Below, one piece after another: positions 1-7,421 of a stretch of 34,197 bases of DNA (positions are counted from its first letter, which is position 1; each line of letters opens with the position of its first letter). The stretch is from contig PLDW01000074.1 of the NCBI GenBank assembly GCA_003136315.1, forward strand, positions 15,974-50,170, written 5' to 3'. This DNA is from Gemmataceae bacterium (GTDB taxonomy: Bacteria; Planctomycetota; Planctomycetia; Gemmatales; Gemmataceae). A program made the position numbers and the translations under genes. A model generated the notes under the pieces. The model saw only the letters and a program-made list of their open reading frames with translations, was not told the DNA's origin and made no database searches.

Positions 1-21
1 CTCGCCCTCCCATTTGCATGT

Positions 22-1764
22 CTAACCGTCCTTCCGTAGATGCGACAGACTCTGGGGGTTCCTGGATCGGAGCACGAACCGTCCCGCGAAAATTCCCAGG
101 AGCACAAGCCCCCAGCACGATGCTGGGATCCAGTCGCCCAGGCGGGAGTAATTCGAGACCCGGTTGTCGATTGGGATGGCGACCGAGACGATGGCCTCCA
201 CCTTCTTCGATGCGGACCAGGATTCGGCCGGCAGCGCGATCACCCGGCCATCACCGTCGATGACGGCAGAAATCCCCATGTTCACCGAACGAATGATACT
301 CCGTCGCGCTTCGACAGCCCGGAACCGGCAGATCGCGAGGTGCTCCTCGTGCTCCTCGGTCCCGTCGAACCAGCCATCGTTCGAGATATTGACCAGAAAA
401 TTCACCGGATCGGTTGGTCCGCTATACTGCCTGGCGATGTAGGGATCGGAGTCTTCATAGCAGATCAGACATGCAAAGGTGTATGTGCGGCCGTCGGCTG
501 CGGTAAGCGGGAATCGCGTCCAGTGTTCCCCCGGTCGGCAGGAGTAATCGTACGTGTACGGGGTGAAGGTATTCAGCCACGGGAAGGTCTCTCTGAGTGG
601 GACATACTCCCCGAACGGGACGAGGTGCATCTTGTCGTAGCGGCCGATCTTGGCCCCTTGCGGGTTGATCAGGAGGGCCGAGTTGTACCGCCAGACCTTG
701 CCGCCTTCCCACTCCAGACCACTCAGGCCGAAGAGCGTGGTGGTGCGCCAGTCGGGTTTTGGGGCCTTCCAGTTCGGATATTTGGTACGCAGGTCGGTCT
801 GACCAAGGTAGTGACCGGCGAGTTCCAGATCTTCCCGGAATGTTGCGGAAACCGCTTTCGGGTTTTCTCCTGGGGCCAGTTCGGCCCAGTCGACGGGCAT
901 GCAGGTTTCCGGCCAGACGATCAGGTCTGGGGGAGGCGACTGGATGGTCGCCTGATAGTGGAGCCTGCTGTACATCTCGCCCAGGCGTTCCCCTTTCTGG
1001 CTCTTCTCCAACTGGGGCATATTCCCCTGGATGGCTGCGACGCGCGGGCCAGGGGTGAAGTCGGGGTGGTCGAGTTGCACCATGCCGTAGCCGACCGCGC
1101 TGGCGAATACAGACACGACTCCGGCCGTGGAGGGGATGAGCCTCGGGCCGACGCCCGGCACTCCACCCGGCCACCGCAGCCAACCTCGGAGCGTGGCCGA
1201 CCGCGAAGCCCAGTCGGCAACCAGTCCATTCACCGCTGCGACAACGAACGAGACGGCGTAAACCCCACCGAGGTCGGCGACCTGGATGAGCGGTAAGAAT
1301 GCGTGCTGAGTGTAGCCGAGGAAATACCAGCCGAACCCGATCTTCTGGTGCAGCCCGACGTGGGTCAGGAATGAAAACCCCGTGGGGAAGTGAGCCCGCG
1401 TGTATTCCAGGGCGACCCACACAATGGGCAGCGAAAGAGCGAGTGGGAAGCCAGGAATTCGGTCCAGCCGACGCAGGAGCCAGAGCCCGAAGACCCAATA
1501 CATCGAGCAGGTGAGTGCAAGCCCGGCCCACGAGAAGTACATCATCGGGTGTGCGACCCGGAGCCAGTTCAGAGCCGGGACGAAGAACGCCAGCCCGCCA
1601 ACATAGGCGGCGAAATATCGCCGCCGATTCGAGACGGGAGCCCGGACCAGCGACAGCCACGGAACCAGGGCGATGAACCCGACCGGTCCGAGGTCGAGCG
1701 GGAAGAAAGCCGCCCACAGAAGCAGCCCGGAGAGGATCGCAGGGAGGAAGACGCGAGGCTTCAC
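22..1764 (-). CDS. lnt: Apolipoprotein N-acyltransferase
   Basis: Inner-membrane enzyme that N-acylates the diacylglyceryl-cysteine of lipoproteins, the last step of lipoprotein maturation. The 580-residue product has a hydrophobic N-terminal half (about residues 1-230, several membrane segments) and then a nitrilase-like domain. The expected catalytic triad is visible: Glu286 in VWPETCMP, Lys378 in YDKMHLVPFGEYVP and Cys435 in LICYED. A final hydrophobic segment lies near 547-566. It is somewhat longer than the roughly 510 residues of the E. coli enzyme; an insert of about 30 residues between the Glu and Lys motifs accounts for part of this. The gene follows moeA by 16 bp on the same strand, so the two are probably co-transcribed, although their functions are unrelated. 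The TAG stop is inside the window, so the gene is complete. Confidence 0.95.
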   Translation of the reverse strand: MKPRVFLPAILSGLLLWAAFFPLDLGPVGFIALVPWLSLVRAPVSNRRRYFAAYVGGLAFFVPALNWLRVAHPMMYFSWAGLALTCSMYWVFGLWLLRRLDRIPGFPLALSLPIVWVALEYTRAHFPTGFSFLTHVGLHQKIGFGWYFLGYTQHAFLPLIQVADLGGVYAVSFVVAAVNGLVADWASRSATLRGWLRWPGGVPGVGPRLIPSTAGVVSVFASAVGYGMVQLDHPDFTPGPRVAAIQGNMPQLEKSQKGERLGEMYSRLHYQATIQSPPPDLIVWPETCMPVDWAELAPGENPKAVSATFREDLELAGHYLGQTDLRTKYPNWKAPKPDWRTTTLFGLSGLEWEGGKVWRYNSALLINPQGAKIGRYDKMHLVPFGEYVPLRETFPWLNTFTPYTYDYSCRPGEHWTRFPLTAADGRTYTFACLICYEDSDPYIARQYSGPTDPVNFLVNISNDGWFDGTEEHEEHLAICRFRAVEARRSIIRSVNMGISAVIDGDGRVIALPAESWSASKKVEAIVSVAIPIDNRVSNYSRLGDWIPASCWGLVLLGIFAGRFVLRSRNPQSLSHLRKDG

Positions 1765-1780
1765 GCGAGGAGTCCTTCCT

Positions 1781-2980
1781 TCATAAGAGTACTACCGACA
1801 CCGGCATACCCCGATCGAGCCGGGCGTCACCCGCGGGTAGTGCGATCAGGGCGTCGGCTGGCTGAATTCCGCGCAGGTCTGGCGCACCAGCCCAGGTGAG
1901 GGGGCGGACGACCCACCCCCCCTCCGCCGGCTCCAGTTTTGCTGGCCGATAGGTTGGGCGGTCATTCGATTCGGCAACTGCTTCGGCAAGCGGCACCTGA
2001 ACGATCCGCGGGCCAGGGTCTGTATTCCCAGCCAGGACTCGCAGTGCCGGCCGGACGAACAATTCGAAGCACACGAACCCGCTCACGGGGTTCCCAGGGA
2101 GCCCGAACACGAGGACGGCCCCCTTTGTCCCGAAGAACAGTGGCTTCCCTGGCTTCATCCGCACCCGGTGGAACCGCGGCTCCACCCCGAGTTCTTGCAG
2201 GACACCCGGGACCAGATCGTATGTCCCGGCCGACACTCCACCCGCGAGAAGGATCACGTCCGAATCTGCGAGAGCCTCCCCGATCCTGGCCCGAAGTTCT
2301 GCCACATCGTCCCGGACAATCCCGCGGTCATGGACAACTGCCCCGGCCTGCGTGGCCTGCGCTGCGAGCATTGGTCCGTTCGAGTTCCGGATCTGCCCGG
2401 GTCCAGGTTCGCAGCTCACATCGACCAACTCGTCTCCGGTTGCCAGGACCGTCACCCGTGGGCATGGCGAGACCAGAACCTGCGCCCGACCCACTCCCGC
2501 CAGCACCCCGATTGCAGCGGGGTTGATGACCGTGCCCGCCGAAATCACAACCTCCCCTGCACGCATCTCGGTTCCACGGGGGAAGATGTACTGGCCAAGC
2601 CGGACCGAAGTGTCGGTGATCTGGATCCGTCCACCATTCTCGGGTGTCGTCTCCTCCTGCATCACAACCGCGTCGGCCCCGTCGGGGATCGGCGCGCCGG
2701 TGAAGATCCGGGCACATTCGCCGGGGCCGATGGTCTTCGAGGGAACCAAGCCGGCTGGGATCTCGGCGACCAACTGGAGATGGGGCTGGCCGGTGCAGTC
2801 CACCGTCCGGACGGCATAACCATCACGAAGCGACTTCGCAAACGGCGGCGAATCCCGGTCGGCGACCACACCCGCCCCCAGCACCCGGCCGAGAACGGCC
2901 GGACCCAATGGAACGGTGACGGGAGCCAGGGAGGTGGTGTGGCGGAGTACCTCGGCCAGAGCTTCGGCCACTTCGAGCAT
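1781..2980 (-). CDS. moeA: Molybdopterin molybdenumtransferase MoeA
   Basis: MoeA inserts molybdate into adenylylated molybdopterin, the last common step of molybdenum cofactor synthesis, in the cytoplasm. The 399-residue length is normal. Family motifs appear in order: PPFAKSLRDGYA (about 45-56, with the conserved Asp53), TGAPIPDGADAVVMQEE (94-110), ATGDEL (180-185), GGVSAGTYD (247-255, Asp255), MKPGKP (275-280) and FGLPGNPVS (292-300). The first motif reads AKS where many family members have DNS, a mild variation. A GAGGAA Shine-Dalgarno precedes the ATG at 2980. It is the first gene of a probable moeA-lnt operon. No other molybdenum cofactor gene and no molybdoenzyme lies in the window. 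Confidence 0.95.
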   Translation of the reverse strand: MLEVAEALAEVLRHTTSLAPVTVPLGPAVLGRVLGAGVVADRDSPPFAKSLRDGYAVRTVDCTGQPHLQLVAEIPAGLVPSKTIGPGECARIFTGAPIPDGADAVVMQEETTPENGGRIQITDTSVRLGQYIFPRGTEMRAGEVVISAGTVINPAAIGVLAGVGRAQVLVSPCPRVTVLATGDELVDVSCEPGPGQIRNSNGPMLAAQATQAGAVVHDRGIVRDDVAELRARIGEALADSDVILLAGGVSAGTYDLVPGVLQELGVEPRFHRVRMKPGKPLFFGTKGAVLVFGLPGNPVSGFVCFELFVRPALRVLAGNTDPGPRIVQVPLAEAVAESNDRPTYRPAKLEPAEGGWVVRPLTWAGAPDLRGIQPADALIALPAGDARLDRGMPVSVVLL

Positions 2981-3380
2981 CGGTGCGGTTCCTCGCAGGG
3001 CGCGAGAATTGTATACCGATGCCAGCCGCCCGATCTACCTCGACTCGGAAGGGCATCCTCGCCACACACCCGACTTTCAGGTGGGCTCGCATTCGGAAGT
3101 GTTGCTCTGCGATTGGAGAGAGAAACGCGATGATCGAGTTCGGACGCCTCCCACCGGCTCAAGAGAGGCCGTTGAAAAGGTGTTTGTAGCTGTGAAGACG
3201 ACTCCCAGCTCGAAACTTGTATCATGCCTCTGTGACTCTATGGTTAATATGATTTTTGAAATCAATTCTTAACCACAGAGTCACAGAAGGAACGGAGAAA
3301 AACCCGAAAATCGGCCGCCTATACTTTGCACTCGGCGTGGAAACGAGGGAACAATCTGGTCACGTTGTATGTTCCATTCA
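2981..3380. other. Intergenic region between moeA and HEAT-like gene
   Basis: About 400 bases with no supported gene. It holds the promoter side of moeA-lnt and the 3' flank of the HEAT-like protein gene. The only clear structure is the ACCACAGAG-type inverted repeat at 3227-3290, listed separately. Short open frames here lack start signals and recognisable products. Confidence 0.6.
3227..3290. repeat. Inverted repeat, ACCACAGAG family, copy 1
   Basis: Left arm 3227-3247 contains TCTGTGACTCTATGGTTAA. Right arm 3269-3290 is its reverse complement with one A/G difference over 19 bases. The loop is 21 nt and AT-rich. The hairpin lies about 90 bases past the stop of the HEAT-like gene, so it could act as a transcription terminator, but there is no T-run typical of intrinsic terminators. 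The same core motif recurs as an inverted pair at 13396-13535, which points to a dispersed repeat family rather than a dedicated terminator. Confidence 0.8.
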
Positions 3381-4346
3381 TCACTTCCGGATGAACTCAA
3401 ATCCGCCGGCCGGGTAGGTGCCGTAGGGGCTGGAGCCAACCCCGTTGCGGTTGCTCCCGACATACTGGGGAGGGGAGGCGACGATCCGCACTCGAACGGC
3501 GGCGGACTGGCCTGGAGTCACGACCCCGGCATGGACCGCCGCGGCACCGATGTTGGAATCGAGGCTATAGACATCCGTCCCCCAGACTCCAGCGCCCTGA
3601 CTGCCTGGTTGCGGGCCAGTGACAACGAATGCCAACTCCTTCCCGAACTGGTTCTGATAGGTCGAGAGATTCGTGGGTGCGACCGGGGCGCTCGCCAGGT
3701 CTTCCGCAGACGCTCCTGCCGCGGATCGGAGTGTCCGCACATCTGCCAGACGAAGCGACTGCTCCCCGAACTGGAAAGTCTGCACCCGCACCGTGACGGC
3801 AGAGAGTCGACCAGTGATCTTCGAGTCCTCGGTGTGGATCACGTCGCACTCCCGCGGCTCCAGTTGCCCAGGTGGCAATTTCTGCTGGAGGTAGCGAACG
3901 GTTTCCTCAGCGCGACGGCTGATCTCCGAATCCTCGTGCTTGATCGCTTTGAGCAGGGGGAAGTAAGCTCGCTCACGGAATCCCCGAAGCTCCACCATCA
4001 TCCGCTCCCGGACTTCGAAGTCCGGGTGGTTCAGGTTGGAGATCAGGTTCGTCACCCGCTCGGCCACGTCCGGCGGAGTTCGGGTGGCGAACTCGATCCG
4101 ACGGATGTCCGCAACAGGCACCAGGAGGGTTCCGTAACGTGTGACGAGTTCGAGTTGACTATCCACGATCTTCAACTTGATCACACTGTCATCAACACAC
4201 CGGACCTCCACCTCAGTCGGAGGCGGGGCTTTACTCGGAGTGGGCTGTGCAACGGGGGCGGCGGATCTCCCAGGGAGGGGTGAGACGAACGCAGCCACGA
4301 ACACTAACAACGGCGCGACCCGAAGGGTCCAACGTGCGAGGGGCAT
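3381..4346 (-). CDS. Secreted HEAT-repeat-like protein flanked by two similar beta modules
   Basis: Function unknown. The ATG at 4346 is preferred over one 60 bases upstream, because GGAGGG sits 6 nt before it and the protein then begins with a clean signal peptide (Arg5, hydrophobic core LLVFVAAFV, small residues before the first Pro-rich linker). The product has 321 residues. A segment of about 70 residues (VTNLISNL, HPDFEVRERMMVELRGF, PLLKAIKHEDSEISRRAEE) reads as HEAT/armadillo-like helices. Before and after it are two similar short beta-rich modules, each with a DS-I start and ending in VADIRRIEF or LADVRTLRS. The C-terminal part is Gly/Ser/Tyr-rich. It is the last gene of the long minus-strand run, and the extracytoplasmic location matches its upstream neighbours. 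Confidence 0.75.
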   Translation of the reverse strand: MPLARWTLRVAPLLVFVAAFVSPLPGRSAAPVAQPTPSKAPPPTEVEVRCVDDSVIKLKIVDSQLELVTRYGTLLVPVADIRRIEFATRTPPDVAERVTNLISNLNHPDFEVRERMMVELRGFRERAYFPLLKAIKHEDSEISRRAEETVRYLQQKLPPGQLEPRECDVIHTEDSKITGRLSAVTVRVQTFQFGEQSLRLADVRTLRSAAGASAEDLASAPVAPTNLSTYQNQFGKELAFVVTGPQPGSQGAGVWGTDVYSLDSNIGAAAVHAGVVTPGQSAAVRVRIVASPPQYVGSNRNGVGSSPYGTYPAGGFEFIRK

Positions 4347-4656
4347 GAGGTGCCCTCCGTGGAAATGTGACCGGACGTGCCGCATCCTTGCGGAGAGGAG
4401 GTCCACGTCCCTGGGACTAGGAGAGGTCTGCCGGCGAGAGGTCTCATGGGGATCTTATCGTGTACCTTCACCAAAAAACTATCCCAATTTCATCGTGGTC
4501 GAGACCACAAGAGGTGTGAATTCCGTTCCGACCCGGAGAATTCCTATCATCCCTACTCTCTCCATCACAGAGTGAGTTGATGATCGGGTCCGCTGTTGGT
4601 ACGGAGAGATGAGAATTTTCGCAGGATCTCAAGCGGAAAACCGGGCAGTTGTAGGT
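4347..4656. other. Intergenic region upstream of HEAT-like gene
   Basis: About 310 bases between the orphan small protein gene and the HEAT-like gene, both on the minus strand. It presumably carries leader or promoter sequence for the latter, including its GGAGGG ribosome binding site at about 4352-4358. I see no strong palindrome and no recognisable gene. Confidence 0.5.
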
Positions 4657-5037
4657 TCAATTTGTTGTAAATCCTTGCGATTTTTTGACAATCTTGATGA
4701 GGTGGTTGCAACCAGAGGCCAGCGCGGCATCGAGAACGATTGCTGAGCGTTCCGGCAGGCGGGTGATGTCGGCCATGATCGCTCCACCCATCGCCTGATC
4801 GGGGTCGCCCGCTCCCAACTCAAATAATGCTCTGGCCGTTTCCGGGCCAAGTGGCCGGTGGCTGGCCAGGAAATCTCGGAACGCCCGGTGGCGGTAGTGT
4901 TCAGTATTGTCGTCTTCACCCTTCTCCCACTCGATCCGCAAACGCATCAGGACCGCATCGTCCACGACTCCGGCAGCAAACCAGGCGGGGGTAAAGCCGA
5001 GCAGCTGTGCGAATTTCATCAGATCAGACACACTCAT
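4657..5037 (-). CDS. Small hypothetical protein
   Basis: I do not recognise this 126-residue protein. It has no signal peptide or membrane segment and looks like a soluble, mostly helical protein with an acidic middle (EWEKGEDDNTEHYRHR) and a basic end (IKIVKKSQG). The start is 14 bp beyond the stop of the cytochrome-like/WD40 gene, so it is probably the next gene of the same operon. The ribosome binding site is weak (GGATTGAAAG directly before the ATG), which suggests low or coupled translation. An ordinary start, a full-length frame and the tight spacing support it as a real gene. It may be cytoplasmic, although its operon partners are exported. Confidence 0.7.
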   Translation of the reverse strand: MSVSDLMKFAQLLGFTPAWFAAGVVDDAVLMRLRIEWEKGEDDNTEHYRHRAFRDFLASHRPLGPETARALFELGAGDPDQAMGGAIMADITRLPERSAIVLDAALASGCNHLIKIVKKSQGFTTN

Positions 5038-5051
5038 CTTTCAATCCGTTG

Positions 5052-7226
5052 TCACTTCTTCGGCGGGGCGGGAGGTGAAGTTGGAACAGGAGCAGGTTGT
5101 GGAGGGGCAGCGGGCATCAGTGGTGCGAGTGCTGCCTTGGCCGCGGCCAACTCGGCGGTTGCGGCGTCAAGGGCCACCTTTGTCGGGGACACTGCCGCGT
5201 TGGCTGCGTCAGCCGCCGCTTTTGCTGGTGCGACCGGATCTGTGGCGGGCTTCACCATTGGGGTGAGTGTTGCGACTGTCTTCTGAGCCGTCGCCAGGTT
5301 CGTCATGGCGTCGGTGTAGGTCTTCGTTGCGGCTGCCTGTTTGTCGGTGGCAGCCTTGAGGCCCGCTACTGAAGCTGTCGATGCCGTGCGAGCCGCTTCG
5401 AGTTCCTTGGTGAGCACAGCCAATGAATCGGCCGCTTTCTTGGCTGCGGCAGCAAGATCCGGGTTGCCGGGCGCTTTGCTGGCTGCCTCCTGGATCTTCT
5501 TGGTCGCCTCGCCCTGCGCGACCGCGACGGCTTCAGCCGCGGCAACCTTATTCGCGGCTGCCGTCACCCCCGGAGCGAGTTTGTCCGCCTCGGCTTTTGC
5601 GGCATCCATGACCGGCTTGGCAGCGTTCGCAGCGGCGGTATTGTCGGCAACCGCTTTTGTGGCCGCGGCGAGGTCCGCGGTGATCTTGTTCAGATTCGCT
5701 TGCGCGGCACTATAGGCATCGGTTACCTGCTTCGCCTTGGCTGCGGCAGCATCGAAGCCGGCCTGTGCTCCCTTCACCTTGGCATCGGCTGCCACGACAG
5801 CGGCCTCCGCGGCCTTGAGCCGTTCAGCAGCCGGAAGTGGATTCGCATCCAGTGTAGCAAGAACCTTGGCGTCAGCTGCACTGAACGCCTTAACCACCCC
5901 CGACCAGTCGCCAGCAATCACCTTGGCGTTGTCGTGCGTGACCGAGACCCGCAACCCCAGGTCCGGGAACGCCTCGAATTGCTTTTGGGCGGTCCCGTTT
6001 TGGTCCCACAGTTTGGTCAGTTTATCACGGCCAGTCGAGGCCAACTTGCCGTCGTGGGTGAAGCGGACGCTCGCAGCCCCGCCACCGTGGGCTCCCCAGT
6101 TCTTGATCGGATTCCCGTTCTCCATCTCCCAAAGTCGGACGGTTCCATCCTCGCTGCACGATGCGAGTACGTTCGAGTCGTCCCGCCAGGACACATCGGT
6201 GATCATGGCCGTATGTCCGCGCAGACTAAAGTATTCCCGACCGGTAAAGGCCTCCCACACGAATAGCCCGCCGTTGCGGTCGCCGGTGGCGAGGAGCACC
6301 CCATCCGGGCTGTATTCGACCGCGCACACCCAGTCGGTGTGTTTCTTGATCTCGCGGATCACACTGCCGTCGGTCGTGGAGTAGATCCGGATCAACTTCG
6401 ACGGGCTCCCCACAGCAATCTGCGTTTGGTCGGCGGAGATGTCTGCCGCGAGGATGGCATCGCTCTCGATCCCGACCTCGACCACCTTTTCGCCGGTCGC
6501 GATCTTGTACAGCACGGCTTTCCCGGCCTGTCCACCGCGCCCACCGGCGACGAGGAGGAACTGGGCGTTTCGGGAGAACTTGATACTGTTGATCTGCCCG
6601 TGATCGAATGGGAGGATGCCGACGAGTTGACCATTGTCGGTGTTGTAGAGGATCACCTGCTTCTGTCCGCCTACAGCAACAAGCGGAGCCCAGGGGCTGG
6701 TGGCCAGGGCGAGGACGGCTCCCGCACGACGGGCACGGACGACGGGTTCGAGCTTGAGTTTCCCGGCAATTGGCATGGGGGGTGGGCCTTCTGGTCGCCC
6801 CTTCACGACCGATTTCAGCCCGATGTCTGCTGTCGACTTGGCCGCGACGACGGCCTTGCTCCCGGCGTTCTCCCGCCCGCCCTGTTCCACCCAGAGCTTG
6901 AGTAAGTTCAGTTGAGCGTCCGGGATTTTGTTCCCGGACGGCGGCATCTTTGGCTCTTCAACATGGGCCGTAAGAGTATACAGTCGCGACTTGTCCGGGT
7001 TGCCCGGAACGATGACGGCTCCCGACGACCCGCCTTTCTGGAGTGCAGCGTAAGAGGCGAGGTTGAGGTCGCTCTTCTGCTTGTCATTCCCGTGGCAGTT
7101 CGTGCAGTGCTGTTTGAAGACCGGCAGCACGTCTTGGTCGTAAGTCGGCTTCTGGGGATCGGCCGATGCTACCGTCCCGCAAACGAGCAGAGCCACCACG
7201 GAGCACGCGAAGATCAGTTGCCGCAT
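5052..7226 (-). CDS. Secreted cytochrome-like / WD40-repeat / coiled-coil protein
   Basis: Function unknown; the architecture is common in planctomycetes. The start at 7226 is chosen because it gives a signal peptide (MRQLIFACSVVALLVCGTVASA); an upstream in-frame ATG at 7289 would bury it. The product is 724 residues. Residues 28-120 are a planctomycete cytochrome-c-like domain with heme motif CTNCH (41-45) and MPPSG as a possible axial Met region. Residues about 155-470 form a beta-propeller with recognisable WD40 units (for example GHTAMITDVSW, NVLASCSEDGTVRLWE, LLATGDRNGGLFVWE). Residues about 475-700 are extremely rich in Ala, Lys and Asp with no Pro, giving a long predicted coiled coil, followed by a Pro-rich tail. 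It lies between the DUF1549/DUF1553 gene and a small orphan gene, all on the minus strand. Confidence 0.9.
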   Translation of the reverse strand: MRQLIFACSVVALLVCGTVASADPQKPTYDQDVLPVFKQHCTNCHGNDKQKSDLNLASYAALQKGGSSGAVIVPGNPDKSRLYTLTAHVEEPKMPPSGNKIPDAQLNLLKLWVEQGGRENAGSKAVVAAKSTADIGLKSVVKGRPEGPPPMPIAGKLKLEPVVRARRAGAVLALATSPWAPLVAVGGQKQVILYNTDNGQLVGILPFDHGQINSIKFSRNAQFLLVAGGRGGQAGKAVLYKIATGEKVVEVGIESDAILAADISADQTQIAVGSPSKLIRIYSTTDGSVIREIKKHTDWVCAVEYSPDGVLLATGDRNGGLFVWEAFTGREYFSLRGHTAMITDVSWRDDSNVLASCSEDGTVRLWEMENGNPIKNWGAHGGGAASVRFTHDGKLASTGRDKLTKLWDQNGTAQKQFEAFPDLGLRVSVTHDNAKVIAGDWSGVVKAFSAADAKVLATLDANPLPAAERLKAAEAAVVAADAKVKGAQAGFDAAAAKAKQVTDAYSAAQANLNKITADLAAATKAVADNTAAANAAKPVMDAAKAEADKLAPGVTAAANKVAAAEAVAVAQGEATKKIQEAASKAPGNPDLAAAAKKAADSLAVLTKELEAARTASTASVAGLKAATDKQAAATKTYTDAMTNLATAQKTVATLTPMVKPATDPVAPAKAAADAANAAVSPTKVALDAATAELAAAKAALAPLMPAAPPQPAPVPTSPPAPPKK

Positions 7227-7278
7227 TTCAAGAAGCCTCTTGCATGTCCGTGAATATCGGCCCATAAGGGCCACGGCT

Positions 7279-7384
7279 CCAGGGCTCACGCACTGGGCTA
7301 TTGTCTGACGTCCCTTCGGGACTCAAAACCTCGGAATTCAGCCCCGAAGGGGCGTCAGAGAATAGCCCAGGGCGTGAGCCCTGG
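7279..7384. repeat. Large inverted repeat (REP-like family A)
   Basis: Two 46-base arms, 7279-7324 and 7339-7384, are inverted copies that match at 41 of 46 positions by my alignment. Each arm contains its own small hairpin (TCCCTTCGGGA and CCCCGAAGGGG). The element fills most of the gap between the DUF1549/DUF1553 stop and the cytochrome-like/WD40 start, so it would be transcribed as a strong cruciform hairpin within the operon. A related single arm occurs at 15726-15771. Confidence 0.9.
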
Positions 7385-7421
7385 GCGGCCTCTGGGCACT
7401 GCTCGACGATCCCAATCCTCA

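Noticed and set aside
40-1717. Long open frames on both strands overlapping lnt (418 and 420 codons)
   Set aside because: They are shadow frames of a GC-rich gene: Arg/Pro/Gly-rich, no motifs, no ribosome binding sites, while lnt carries a complete catalytic triad.
2168-3133. Plus-strand frame of 321 codons over moeA
   Set aside because: Antisense shadow of moeA, which has all family motifs; composition is unlike a real protein.
7260-7400. CRISPR-like pair of repeats
   Set aside because: The copies are inverted, not direct, there are only two, and there are no spacers or cas genes.
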